From a virus, in the IMG/VR virus record IMGVR_UViG_3300025120_000163, positions 1-40,057 of that record: 40,057 nucleotides of DNA; one strand, 5' to 3'. Position 1 is the stretch's first letter; each line of letters opens with the position of its first letter. A program made the position numbers and the translations under genes. Below, one piece after another: positions 8,076 through 16,600 of the stretch. The notes beneath the pieces were generated by a model. The model searched no databases and was not told the DNA's origin. It saw nothing but the letters and a program-made list of their open reading frames with translations.

Positions 8076-9248
8076 ATGTCAGAACTAACAGAAACTCGCT
8101 GGCAGGACACAAAGAGTGCGTTATTAGAAGGTCTAACTGGAAATAAAAAAGCAGTTATGGCGGCTACTTTAGAAAATACTAAACAGTATCTTTCAGAGTC
8201 AGCAACAGCAGGTGCTACATCTGCCGGTAACGTTGCAACTTTAAACAGAGTGATCCTACCGGTGATCAGACGGGTTATGCCTACTGTGATTGCTAACGAA
8301 TTGGTTGGAGTACAACCGATGACTGGCCCAGTTGGTCAAATCCACACACTAAGAGTAAGATACGCAGAGACAGACAACGCTACTGGAACATCAAATGATG
8401 TAACAGCAGGCGATGAAGCTCTATCACCTTTCAAAATAGGTCAAGCCTATTCTGGAGATAACACTGCCGGCTTAGCAGATGCAACAGCATCTAAAGAAGG
8501 TACTGGTGGTAAAGCAATGTCAATCCAAATCTTGAAACAAACTGTTGAAGCAAAAAGCAGAAAGTTACAAGCAAGATGGACATTTGAATCTGCTCAAGAT
8601 GCTCAGGCGCAACAAGGTATTGATGTAGAGGCTGAAATCATGGCGGCATTAGCACAAGAAATTACTGCTGAAATCGACCAAGAAGTAATCAACTCATTAA
8701 GATCATTAGCGGCTGATGAAGAAACTTTCAACCAAGCGGCTGTTTCAGGAACTGCGACTTTCGTAGGCGATGAACACGCGGCGTTGGCTGTTTTAATCAA
8801 CAGAGTAGCAAATAAAATTGCACAAAGAACAAGAAGAGGCGCAGGAAACTGGGCTGTGGTTTCACCACAGGCTTTAACTGTACTTCAATCTGCAACAACT
8901 TCAGCGTTCGCAAGAACAACTGAAGGTTCTTTTGAAGCACCAACTAACCAAAAGATGGTTGGAACTTTAAACAGTGCAATGAAAGTATATGTTGACACAT
9001 ATGCGGCAGACGATTCGTCTGTATTGGTAGGATACAAAGGCTCATCTGAAGCAGATGCGGCGGCGTTCTATTGCCCATACATTCCGTTAATGTCTAGCGG
9101 TGTTGTGCTTGACCCATCAACTTTTGAACCAGTTGTTTCTTTCATGACTAGATATGGTTATGTAGAGTTAAACAACACAGCATCTTCACTAGGAAATGCT
9201 GGGGACTATGTTGGTGAAGTAGTAATGCAAAACATTTCGTTTGCATAA
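8076..9248 (+). CDS. gp23: Major capsid protein (T4 gp23 family)
   Basis: This 390-aa protein has the HK97-type capsid fold of T4 gp23. The hallmark VLPVIRRVMPTVIANELVG-like region is near residues 62-80 (with I before L), directly followed by GVQPMTGPVGQIHTLRVRY. Later motifs include the NWAVVSPQALTVLQ strand and SFMTRYGYVEL near the end. The protein is shorter than T4 gp23 (521 aa), which is common in marine relatives that lack insertions. A candidate gp21 cleavage site of the L-x-E type is LSE at residues 39-41, just before SATAGATSAG. That would remove about 41 residues. AAAGGAG at 8060-8066 precedes the ATG. A strong terminator follows the stop by 26 bases, matching a highly expressed last gene of an operon. 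Confidence 0.96.
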   Translation: MSELTETRWQDTKSALLEGLTGNKKAVMAATLENTKQYLSESATAGATSAGNVATLNRVILPVIRRVMPTVIANELVGVQPMTGPVGQIHTLRVRYAETDNATGTSNDVTAGDEALSPFKIGQAYSGDNTAGLADATASKEGTGGKAMSIQILKQTVEAKSRKLQARWTFESAQDAQAQQGIDVEAEIMAALAQEITAEIDQEVINSLRSLAADEETFNQAAVSGTATFVGDEHAALAVLINRVANKIAQRTRRGAGNWAVVSPQALTVLQSATTSAFARTTEGSFEAPTNQKMVGTLNSAMKVYVDTYAADDSSVLVGYKGSSEADAAAFYCPYIPLMSSGVVLDPSTFEPVVSFMTRYGYVELNNTASSLGNAGDYVGEVVMQNISFA

Positions 9249-9274
9249 TCAACAGTAAACACTTACATATTTAA

Positions 9275-9296
9275 GGGGGCTTCGGCCCCCTTTTTT
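9275..9296 (+). terminator. Strong intrinsic terminator after gp23
   Basis: GGGGGC (9275-9280) and GCCCCC (9285-9290) form a perfect six-pair GC stem closed by a stable TTCG tetraloop. Six T residues follow directly (9291-9296). This is a textbook Rho-independent terminator and separates the head operon from the HemB cassette. Confidence 0.95.
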
Positions 9297-9316
9297 ATTG
9301 ACTTTTTGTTCAGGAC

Positions 9317-9345
9317 TTGACTTTTATACCAAAATGTAGTATAAT
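9317..9345 (+). promoter_or_regulatory. Near-consensus sigma70 promoter for the HemB cassette
   Basis: A -35 box TTGACT (9317-9322) and a perfect -10 box TATAAT (9340-9345) are separated by exactly 17 bases. This is a host-type housekeeping promoter. It stands out because nearby structural genes are fronted by T4 late ATAAATA boxes. It begins 20 bases after the gp23 terminator and reads into the lipoprotein and hemB. Confidence 0.85.
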
Positions 9346-9373
9346 TAATGAAGAAACACTAACAAGGACTAAA

Positions 9374-9577
9374 ATGAAAAGTATTGCAATATTAATATTA
9401 ACTTTCTTCACAGTGTCCGCTTGTTCAATTAAAGAACCAAGAGTATCATTTGGAAAAAAATGTTCAATGACTGATGACAACATCACTTATTCGTATGTTT
9501 GGATCTATGATAAAAACACTGGTCTGCCAGCAGACGAAGAACAGTGTGCGGCACTTCCTAAAAAAGAAGAGAAGTAA
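9374..9577 (+). CDS. Small predicted lipoprotein
   Basis: This is a 67-aa protein from the ATG at 9374, chosen because AAGGA at 9364-9368 precedes it and the N-terminus is then a clean signal peptide. The signal is Lys3, a hydrophobic run IAILILTFF, and the lipobox VSAC with Cys17 as the lipidated residue. The next residue is Ser, so no inner-membrane retention signal is seen. The mature part of about 50 residues contains SFGKKCSMTDD and SYVWIYDKNTGLPADEEQC, giving two more Cys (30 and 58) that could form a disulfide. It is the first gene after the sigma70 promoter and sits four bases before hemB. Function is unknown; surface exclusion or periplasmic binding are guesses. Confidence 0.8.
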   Translation: MKSIAILILTFFTVSACSIKEPRVSFGKKCSMTDDNITYSYVWIYDKNTGLPADEEQCAALPKKEEK

Positions 9578-9581
9578 TCAT

Positions 9582-10382
9582 ATGGACTTAATCCAGCCAT
9601 TGTTTGTCAACGAAAAAGGCAGAACAGAAACGGCTGGATTGGGTGCTCAAAATAGTAGTTTTTCCGAAATCTTAATTAACGAACAGATACAACAAGATGT
9701 AGACAAAGGTGTTGACAGTTTCTTGTTGTTTATCACACCACAATATAAAACTTGGACTCCTGATTGGAGTTTTAATCAAAGAATTGTAAATCAAATAAAA
9801 ACAAAATTTCCTAAAATACAATTAATTGTAGATGTATGTTTGTGTTCTACTTTGCCAGATGGACATTGTAGAGTGATGGATAAACCAGACACCAGTGAAG
9901 CATTGTTGATTGATTTGGGTAAGAAATTAGAATCAGCAGGTGCAGACATATTGGCTCCATCAGACATGGGTGATAATACAGTACAAAATTTAAAAGCAGA
10001 AACCAACTGTGAAGTGATGGCATATGTGAAATATAGAAGTGTGTTTTACAGTTCATTCAGAGATCTTGCAGACAGCACACCAGCCACTGAAAGAACATAT
10101 CAATTGCCTGTTAACGGTGATTCAGGAATGACTGCCACAGCAAATAAATTTAAAACACAAAAAGCAGATTATATCTTGCTTAAACCAGCACAACACAGTT
10201 TGAATGAATTAAGCATGATATCCATCAGCACATATAATCCAGTAGGGTTGTATCAAGTGAGCGATGAATATAAAGGATTGCCCACGATAGAGCATCAAAT
10301 AGAAATTGCTAAAGTGTATCGCAAAGCAGGTGCTAAATTTTTAGTAACATACGGAGCAAGAGACATAATTGGTAAAATTTAA
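9582..10382 (+). CDS. hemB: Porphobilinogen synthase (delta-aminolevulinate dehydratase), arm-less
   Basis: HemB condenses two 5-aminolevulinate molecules into porphobilinogen, the second committed step to haem, sirohaem, B12 and bilins. This 266-aa protein starts directly at DLIQPLFV. The cysteine triad that holds catalytic zinc is intact in DVCLCSTLPDGHC (Cys86, 88, 96). AGADILAPSDM follows. The two Schiff-base lysines are Lys150 (VKYRSVFYSSFRD) and Lys201 (ADYILLKPA). YQVSDEY (224-230) and a terminal TYGARD correspond to conserved active-site segments. The family is usually about 320-340 aa. The N-terminal arm of about 30 residues that stabilises the octamer is missing, and one residue is deleted before Lys150. 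The codons in frame upstream only shadow the lipoprotein gene, so 9582 is preferred; GAGAAG at 9569-9574 can serve as ribosome site. Confidence 0.9.
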   Translation: MDLIQPLFVNEKGRTETAGLGAQNSSFSEILINEQIQQDVDKGVDSFLLFITPQYKTWTPDWSFNQRIVNQIKTKFPKIQLIVDVCLCSTLPDGHCRVMDKPDTSEALLIDLGKKLESAGADILAPSDMGDNTVQNLKAETNCEVMAYVKYRSVFYSSFRDLADSTPATERTYQLPVNGDSGMTATANKFKTQKADYILLKPAQHSLNELSMISISTYNPVGLYQVSDEYKGLPTIEHQIEIAKVYRKAGAKFLVTYGARDIIGKI

Positions 10383-10383
10383 T

Positions 10384-10656
10384 ATGGAACACGAAAAAAT
10401 ATTATTAGAATTTCGAGAATACATGGATAGAATACAAGTATGGAAAAACAATCATGGTATATTCATCAACGATATTAAAAAATTGGAAAACACAATGAAT
10501 AAAATGTATGATGAATACACTACTATTTTAATAGATTACCGTAGAACTAAAAAAGATAGATACCTAGAAGATGCCAATTCTGTGCTCATAGAAGCCATAA
10601 ACCTAGCAAAAAAGTTCTCAAAAGTTGAACTGATAGCATCACTCAGCAAACGATAA
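10384..10656 (+). CDS. Small helical protein after hemB, unknown function
   Basis: This 90-aa protein starts two bases after the hemB stop (MEHEKILLEFREYMDRIQ). It is highly charged and helical, with a likely coiled coil through KKLENTMNKMYDEYTT and a basic DYRRTKKDRY patch. I recognise no family. Tight spacing suggests co-transcription and coupled translation with hemB. The stop codon overlaps the late promoter box of the next unit, so this gene closes the cassette. It could equally be a phage structural chaperone unrelated to haem synthesis. Confidence 0.65.
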   Translation: MEHEKILLEFREYMDRIQVWKNNHGIFINDIKKLENTMNKMYDEYTTILIDYRRTKKDRYLEDANSVLIEAINLAKKFSKVELIASLSKR

Positions 10657-10659
10657 ATA
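10652..10659 (+). promoter_or_regulatory. T4-type late promoter (GATAAATA)
   Basis: GATAAATA overlaps the stop codon of the previous gene and lies 87 bases before the next ATG. It restarts late transcription after the sigma70-driven cassette and would give a structured leader of about 80 bases. Confidence 0.65.
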
Positions 10660-10746
10660 CTTCTGTAAACAATTGTTTTGGGCCAGTTTCGGCTGGACTT
10701 ATGGGGAATAAACCCCGTAGACCTAGAACGTCAAAGGAGAAAAAAA
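10660..10746 (+). other. Structured 5' leader
   Basis: This untranslated stretch can form two hairpins. The first is CCAG / CTGG around 10683-10696. The second pairs TATGGGG with CCCCGTA across the loop AATAAA (about 10700-10719). The ribosome site AAGGAG (10734-10739) is left free. Its role is unknown; message stability or translational control are possible. Confidence 0.4.
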
Positions 10747-11364
10747 ATGGGAAGACCAATTAATAAAAAACACATTGGTGATGGAGCAGGTAAAATCCAA
10801 GTAACAGCAGTAAAATTTGCGGCTGGTAATGAAATTACTACTGAGTCACACATTGTGTCACAAAGATCAAATAATAAATTCATCGTAACTGATGGAAATA
10901 AAACAGAAACTTGTACACTTGTAAACAAGTCAATCGGTGGATTAGGTGCTAGTGAATTCTGCATCAATGTTACTGACAGTGACGGTGTTACAAAACAAGT
11001 TACTAAACTGTACAACAGAAAAATGCAACTTGAAGGCAACACTAGACACGTATGGACTAGAGATGCTGACGGTTCATCTGATGCAGTTGAAAAAGTAATA
11101 TCAGGTGCAACACAGGCAGATCCATGTGTTATCACAGCAACTGGACACGGCTTCAGCAACGGAGATAAAGTATCTATCCGTGGCGTAGTTGGAATGACTC
11201 AGTTGAACACTGAAACTGCATACGTAGTGGCAAACAAAGCAACTAACACTTTCGAATTAACAGGAATTGATAGTACAGGCTTTGGTGCATACGGTAGTGC
11301 TGGTGTGGCAACTAAAGCGGCGACAGGCGCAGGCAACATTGTTGTTGACGCTCAAGCAACTTAA
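10747..11364 (+). CDS. Virion structural protein with FCCH-like module
   Basis: This is a 205-aa protein from the ATG at 10747, set by AAGGAG at 10734-10739. The first 120 residues are beta-rich, beginning GRPINKKHIGDGAGKIQVTA. They resemble, to my eye, small capsid or tail surface proteins of marine T4-like phages. Residues about 128-190 carry a module reading CVITATGHGFSNGDKVSIRG, then a strand series ending IDSTGFGAYG. This pattern is seen in FCCH-like domains that recur in phage tail proteins. The same module appears in the 1899-aa protein at about 33030-33270. It is the first gene of the late block after the hemB cassette. Role is likely decoration or tail-tip adhesion; the exact function is not known. 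Confidence 0.6.
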   Translation: MGRPINKKHIGDGAGKIQVTAVKFAAGNEITTESHIVSQRSNNKFIVTDGNKTETCTLVNKSIGGLGASEFCINVTDSDGVTKQVTKLYNRKMQLEGNTRHVWTRDADGSSDAVEKVISGATQADPCVITATGHGFSNGDKVSIRGVVGMTQLNTETAYVVANKATNTFELTGIDSTGFGAYGSAGVATKAATGAGNIVVDAQAT

Positions 11365-11374
11365 TAGAATACAG

Positions 11375-11400
11375 TTTAGGGAGTGGCAACACTCCCTAAA
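11375..11400 (+). other. Perfect 11-bp hairpin with GCAA tetraloop
   Basis: Arms 11375-11385 and 11390-11400 pair without mismatch around a GCAA (GNRA) loop. No T-run follows (the next bases are TTATAAAAAC), so it is a poor intrinsic terminator. It may protect the 3' end of the upstream message or act as a processing site. A TATAAAAA box at 11402-11409 lies between it and the next ATG. Confidence 0.6.
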
Positions 11401-11411
11401 TTATAAAAACT

Positions 11412-12425
11412 ATGGCAAAAACAGTTTATTTAGAATCGGGTAGTTACAAAATTAAGGTAGCAGATGCCAGCAACGAAATTACGTTGGAGTCTGCACTTAC
11501 TAGAGTTACTGGTGACTTGCGTATCGAAGGCGAGACAACAACAGTTAACACAACAAATTTAGCAATCGAAGACAACATAATTGAACTTAACAAAAACGAA
11601 GTAGGTGCTGGTGTAGGTGAAGGTACAGCAGGTGTTAGAGTAGACAGAGGAACACTTAATGGTGTGCAAATGATTTATGATGAATCTATTGCATGGAACA
11701 ATCCAAGCACACAAACAGTTTCACAAGGACCAAACTTACAAGGACCTGGTTATGGTTCATACAAAATTTCTTCATCAGACGGCAACGACATTTTAGCATT
11801 AAGAGTTGCCAACATCAACAACAACAATGCAATATATTTTGAGCCAGGCGGAACTGGCACTTTAAGATTAGGAGCCAGTATTGCTCCAGCAAACTACATC
11901 AGCAGAATGGGTGATGACAATGATATTCCAAATAAAAAATATGTGGATGATGAAATCAATGCTGTTGTAATTGGTGCGGCTTTTCCAAGAATAGTTCAAG
12001 GTGATACAGAAGTAAAAATCACAGACAACAGTACATCTGGTCAAACATCAAAAATAGAAGTTACTATTGATGGAACATTATTAGGATTATGGGAGCCAAA
12101 TAGATTTGAATTGTATCAACAAACAACAGATATTGGTAGTATTAGAATTGAAGGTGATACCATCAGCAGTCTTAATTCAAACCAAGATTTAGAATTGGTA
12201 GCACCAGGAACAGGGTCTGTAAGGGCAAATGATTCCTTTGTGATCGGCAATAGACCAAGTGTGCAAGATCCTGCTGTAGACCCGTTATATGACGCCAATG
12301 GCGTAAAATTGTATGCAAAAACACCATCTGGTGGAGATACAGGATTATATTTTGTAAATACAAATGACACAAGAGGAGAAGTGATCAGCAAGAATAGAGC
12401 ACTACTTTTTGGATTAATTTTTTAA
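11412..12425 (+). CDS. Tail fibre-like virion protein
   Basis: This 337-aa protein carries widespread phage fibre motifs. Residues about 33-60 read VTGDLRIEGETTTVNTTNLA followed by IEDNIIELNKNE and a GVRVDRGT turn. IPNKKYVDDEI follows near 176. A repeat unit NQDLELVAPGTGSVRANDS is near 257, and the same unit recurs in the two next giant proteins. The sequence is beta-rich with no enzymatic motif. It is probably an elongated trimeric fibre or whisker segment. No Shine-Dalgarno is visible before the ATG; a hairpin and a TATAAAAA box sit immediately upstream. The next gene follows after 10 bases, so the two are likely in one unit. Confidence 0.6.
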   Translation: MAKTVYLESGSYKIKVADASNEITLESALTRVTGDLRIEGETTTVNTTNLAIEDNIIELNKNEVGAGVGEGTAGVRVDRGTLNGVQMIYDESIAWNNPSTQTVSQGPNLQGPGYGSYKISSSDGNDILALRVANINNNNAIYFEPGGTGTLRLGASIAPANYISRMGDDNDIPNKKYVDDEINAVVIGAAFPRIVQGDTEVKITDNSTSGQTSKIEVTIDGTLLGLWEPNRFELYQQTTDIGSIRIEGDTISSLNSNQDLELVAPGTGSVRANDSFVIGNRPSVQDPAVDPLYDANGVKLYAKTPSGGDTGLYFVNTNDTRGEVISKNRALLFGLIF

Positions 12426-12435
12426 AGGAGAAACA

Positions 12436-12762
12436 ATGGCAATAACAAACGCAAACGTAAATGGAACACAAGATGTTCTTACAGTACCTGCAGGTAAAAG
12501 TTATGCTGTTACATCTATATTGATCACAAATGTTGGTCCAGAAGATGCTACAGGTGGAGAAGATAGTAATTTCACTTTGTATGCAGTGACTGGAGCCTAC
12601 ATTGCAAACCAATCTATGATAGTAAACAATGCATTATTACCGGGAGCAGAAACATTCACACTAGATTCAGAAAAAATAGTGTTGGGTGCTGGAGACGTTA
12701 TCAAAGTTGCTCAGTCAGGTACTAACAATCTTTCAGTTGTAGTAAGTTACTTGGAGGTGTAA
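12436..12762 (+). CDS. Small beta-sandwich virion protein (paralogue family A)
   Basis: This 108-aa protein opens VNGTQDVLTVPAGKSYAVTS and alternates strands to the end, AQSGTNNLSVVVSYLEV. Strand pattern and length match the proteins at 20679-21011 and 34091-34411, all ending in a V-x-V-x-YxE or similar strand. Such small proteins occur between fibre genes in marine T4-like phages. I would guess a collar, fibre-joint or neck-type role, but none is established here. AAAGGAG before the ATG marks the start. The stop overlaps the next start (TAATG), with the GGAGGTG ribosome site of the next gene inside this one, so translation is probably coupled. Confidence 0.55.
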   Translation: MAITNANVNGTQDVLTVPAGKSYAVTSILITNVGPEDATGGEDSNFTLYAVTGAYIANQSMIVNNALLPGAETFTLDSEKIVLGAGDVIKVAQSGTNNLSVVVSYLEV

Positions 12763-13559
12763 TGAGATATTTAAAACGTCAATCAACTAATAAAAGATTA
12801 TTAAACGGTAAAGGTTTAATATACACTCAGTACGAAACAATTGAAGCACAATCAACAGGTGCATTTTTAGTTCCAAAAGGAACTCAAGTACAACGTCCCA
12901 CTTCACCCATTGAAGGACAATTGAGATTCAACACAACATTAAGACAACTTGAAGTGTATGAGTCATTAGGCGGTGGCGCTCCAGTATGGAAACAATTTAG
13001 ATTATCAGAACCACAAAACATTGTAGTACAAAATTTAAGTAATGGTGATGACACAGAAGTAAACTTTGGAATTCTAAATGATGGATTTGGATCAGGATTG
13101 GGTTATCCAACTGCGTCAGAAAATGTTTTAGTAATGGTGGAAAACGTTTTACAAATTCCAAACACTAACTACACATTAACACAAAATCCATGTGATGTAA
13201 ACAGTAATATAATAAGTGCTGTGGCAAATTACAATTCAACAGGCGTTGGTGCATATGTAAGTTCAAATGCCGCATTGATTGATTGGCAATCCAAAGGATA
13301 TCATGTTGGACAAACAGTTGTTGTGACAGGATCTGCCACTAACAACGGAACAAAAACAGTAACAGCAGTAACACCTACTCATTTAAGTGTAAACACTTTG
13401 TTGAATACTGAAGCAAACAATGGTGGTGGAAACACATTTAATATGGACGGAAAAAGTTCTGTAACAGGATTATCTTACCCATCAGGTCAATATATTACAT
13501 TTGGAACAGCAGTTCCAACAGGTAAACCAGTCACTGTTTTACACAACTTTGACAAATAA
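12762..13559 (+). CDS. Virion structural protein with QRPxxPxxGxxRxNT module
   Basis: This 265-aa beta-rich protein has a module at residues about 38-75, reading PKGTQVQRPTSPIEGQLRFN and then RQLEVYESLGG. The same module occurs twice each in the 1054-aa and 1243-aa proteins and is common in phage fibres, where it seems to form a compact beta repeat. Residues about 170-225 resemble an FCCH-like or DUF-type beta domain (GYHVGQTVVVTGSATNNGTK). The end, GKPVTVLHNFDK, is a short strand. It likely binds to or extends the neighbouring fibre. The ATG overlaps the previous stop codon. Confidence 0.55.
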   Translation: MRYLKRQSTNKRLLNGKGLIYTQYETIEAQSTGAFLVPKGTQVQRPTSPIEGQLRFNTTLRQLEVYESLGGGAPVWKQFRLSEPQNIVVQNLSNGDDTEVNFGILNDGFGSGLGYPTASENVLVMVENVLQIPNTNYTLTQNPCDVNSNIISAVANYNSTGVGAYVSSNAALIDWQSKGYHVGQTVVVTGSATNNGTKTVTAVTPTHLSVNTLLNTEANNGGGNTFNMDGKSSVTGLSYPSGQYITFGTAVPTGKPVTVLHNFDK

Positions 13560-13576
13560 TTCCTTTACCAAATTTC

Positions 13577-13584
13577 AATAAATA
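13577..13584 (+). promoter_or_regulatory. T4-type late promoter (AATAAATA)
   Basis: AATAAATA lies 16 bases before the ATG at 13601, with the ribosome site AGGAG at 13592-13596 between them. The leader would be only about ten bases long. Confidence 0.6.
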
Positions 13585-13600
13585 CTAAAAAAGGAGTGCT

Positions 13601-16600
13601 ATGGCAGTAACCAATGTAGGTAGAATATCAGGACCATTATTAAAAGAAAATCTTACAAGAACGTCGGATTTGGCTTTTGAAACGGATCTTTTATTCATCG
13701 GGCACACCAACGGTAGAATAGGTGTCAAGAACTCCGCTCCCACAAGAGATTTTCAAGTAACAGGCAATGCCAGATACGCAGGCGATTTAATTGCCACAAA
13801 CTCCGCATCAATCGGAAACATTGATATAGACGGTCCAACAAACACATTTTCAACATTGACTGGTCCTATCAACATGAATGCCACTACTAAATTTCAAATG
13901 ACTGAATTACGTACAGGTAATTTAGCATTTACTAACAGTGGAATAAGAGCATACAATGGTGAGGATATCATATTTCAACCAGGTCCTGGCACAGGTAAAA
14001 TGATTATTCCATCAGACCTAAACACAACAGGAAATATTCATGCTACAGGCGATATTTCTTTTGATGGAAATATTTTTATAGGTGGTGATGGTCCAGAAGA
14101 TACTTTAAGTTTTAAAGGTGACATTGAATCAGATTTAATTCCTGATGTAACTGGAACTTATGATATAGGTTCTAATGGTCAACGTTGGGGAGATATGCAC
14201 GTACAAACCATGACAGGTTTGAATGATATCACAATCGATAACACAATTTCTTTATCAGGTGTTGCTGTTAACTTAGGTATTCAAAATAAATGGTATGTGA
14301 GTACCAACGGTACTGATTTATTAGCAGGTAATCATCCTAACTTTGCGTTTGGAACAATACGTCATGCATTGTCATACATTGAAGAAAGCACAGCAGGTCC
14401 ACATGAACTACACATTTTACCTGGCACATACACAGAACAATTTCCATTAGAAGTACCAGCAAATGTCACAGTAAAAGGTACAGGCATCAGAGCAGTTACA
14501 ATCAAACCAGATGTGCCTAATAGATATCAAGATGCATTTTTAATGAATGATGGATCAGTTGTATCAGATTTAACTGTCAAAGATTTCCATTATGATGCAA
14601 ACACTGATCGTGGTTACGCTTTTAAATTTTCAGACAATGCCGGTATTGTAACAAAATCACCATACGTACAAAATGTTTCAGTGGTCACACAAGGAGACAC
14701 ACGAACAGCAACTGACCCAAGAGGATTTGATTCAGGAGATGCAGGTAGAGGTGCATTGGTAGATAGCAATGTTTTAGATACAGCATCACCAAGAACATCG
14801 ATGTTATTCAATATGGTTACATTTATTACTCCGGGTGCAGATGCAGTAACAGTTAAAAACGGATCAAGAATTGAGTTTATCAATTGCTTTACTTACTTTG
14901 CAAATAGAGGTTTGTATCTACAACACACATTAAATCAATACACGCCAACAGCGGGAAGTTATAATCCTGCAACTGGTGTAATGACTTTAACTATTGGCAA
15001 CCACTCAATAAGAGTTAACGAAACAATTACTATTGCAGACAACAGTTTAACTTTCACGTGTGCTATGGATGGTCATACAACAGATCACACTTACCCAAGA
15101 CCATCAGATCCTTATTCAGGTAAAAAGATTACAATCACAGAAACAACTGCTACATCTATTACGTGTAACGTTGGTATATCAAGCAATGTGTCAGCACACC
15201 TATTTAAAAGTGCAACTGCAAATGCTATAACAGAAGGCACAATGAACGAAGCAAGAGTAATTGCAAGTGCAACAATATATGGTAATCAGGGTGTTGTAGC
15301 GGATGGAAATGGAAGTTTAGCATATCTGATCAGTCATAACTTTGCTTATGTTGGTTCAGGAAAAAATGTAGAAAATGATGTAGACACTATTGATCAAACA
15401 AATGAAGTTGTAACAACAAATAATGCAAGAGTTCATTTTGTAAGTCAAGACCAAGGTGGAGATTTTAGAGTTGGCGATAATTTTATTGTAGATTTAGGAA
15501 AAGGTACAACTTCAATAGCAGTGAATGATGGAGAATTAGGTGCGTCAACATTGACAGTTGGTGTACAAGGTAAAGAAACTCTTGTTGATGCTACAAAAAT
15601 AGATGTACCAAATTTTAGAATTTCTAACAACACAATTCAAACATTAAACAACAGTTTCTCGATAGGTGCTGTTGGATCATCCAATGCTGTAAATTTAACT
15701 GCAAATGTTTTGATGCCTAAAGTTGACATCACAGGAAATGCCACAATAGGTGGATCAGGATTAAATTTTGGAAATGATGCTGGAGACACTGTAAATTTTG
15801 CAATGGATTTTGAACAAGATTTACTACCAAGTCAAGATACTCAAAGCAATATAGGTAGTGCAACAAAAAATTGGAAAGAAACAAATTCATCAAGAATAAC
15901 TTTAGACAATATTGATATTCACAATAATACTATTCAAACCACAGACACAAATTCACAATTAGAATTGAGAGCAAGTGGTATAGGTAAAGTTAATTTAGGC
16001 ACTGTTGGATTCAAAACAAATATAACATCTGCATCAGGAGATGTTGCATTTAGTGGAGGAACAACTAACACAATAATTAACTCCACAAGTCATCTATCTC
16101 TACCATCAGGAACCTCAGCACAAAATCCTAATCAAGGAAATGCTGTAAGGTTTGATTCAAGTATAAATGAATTTGAATTATTTTCAACAGGTAAAATAGC
16201 ACTGAATGGAATAAAAGATGGTGACCGAGACACTAATATTGATTTAAGCAGTAACAAATTTACTTTTTACACAGCCAATGGATATGCTGGTGAAATAGAC
16301 GGTGCAGGTAACTTAATTGTACCTAAGTTTGCTAGTCAAGATCAGATTTCTATTAATGGCAACACAATAGGTGTGGGCAGTGCCTCAAATCCACAAGCAG
16401 GTTTCACAGCAAATGGAACAGGGAAAGTGGTGCTAGACACTGCTAATCTTCAAATTTCTGGGGGAACTATTGAGAACAAATTAGTCAACCAAGATATCAA
16501 ATTCACAGGTACAGGAGTAAAAGCAAACAGAACAGTACAATTTGATTCACTCAACGGATATATAGGACCATTTGGAACAACTGTACAACGTGATGCCACA

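Noticed and set aside
9298-9331. Second TTGACT upstream of the sigma70 promoter
   Set aside because: The spacing to the nearest -10-like box is about 22 bases, too long.
9474-9581. Upstream in-frame extension of hemB (36 residues)
   Set aside because: It overlaps the lipoprotein gene in another frame, shows no arm-like HemB residues and has no ribosome site. The start at 9582 gives DLIQPLFV, the family's conserved opening.
10678-10746. TTG-initiated extension of the 10747 gene
   Set aside because: The ribosome site AAGGAG and the conserved-looking start GRPINKK point to 10747; the extension overlaps a hairpin leader.
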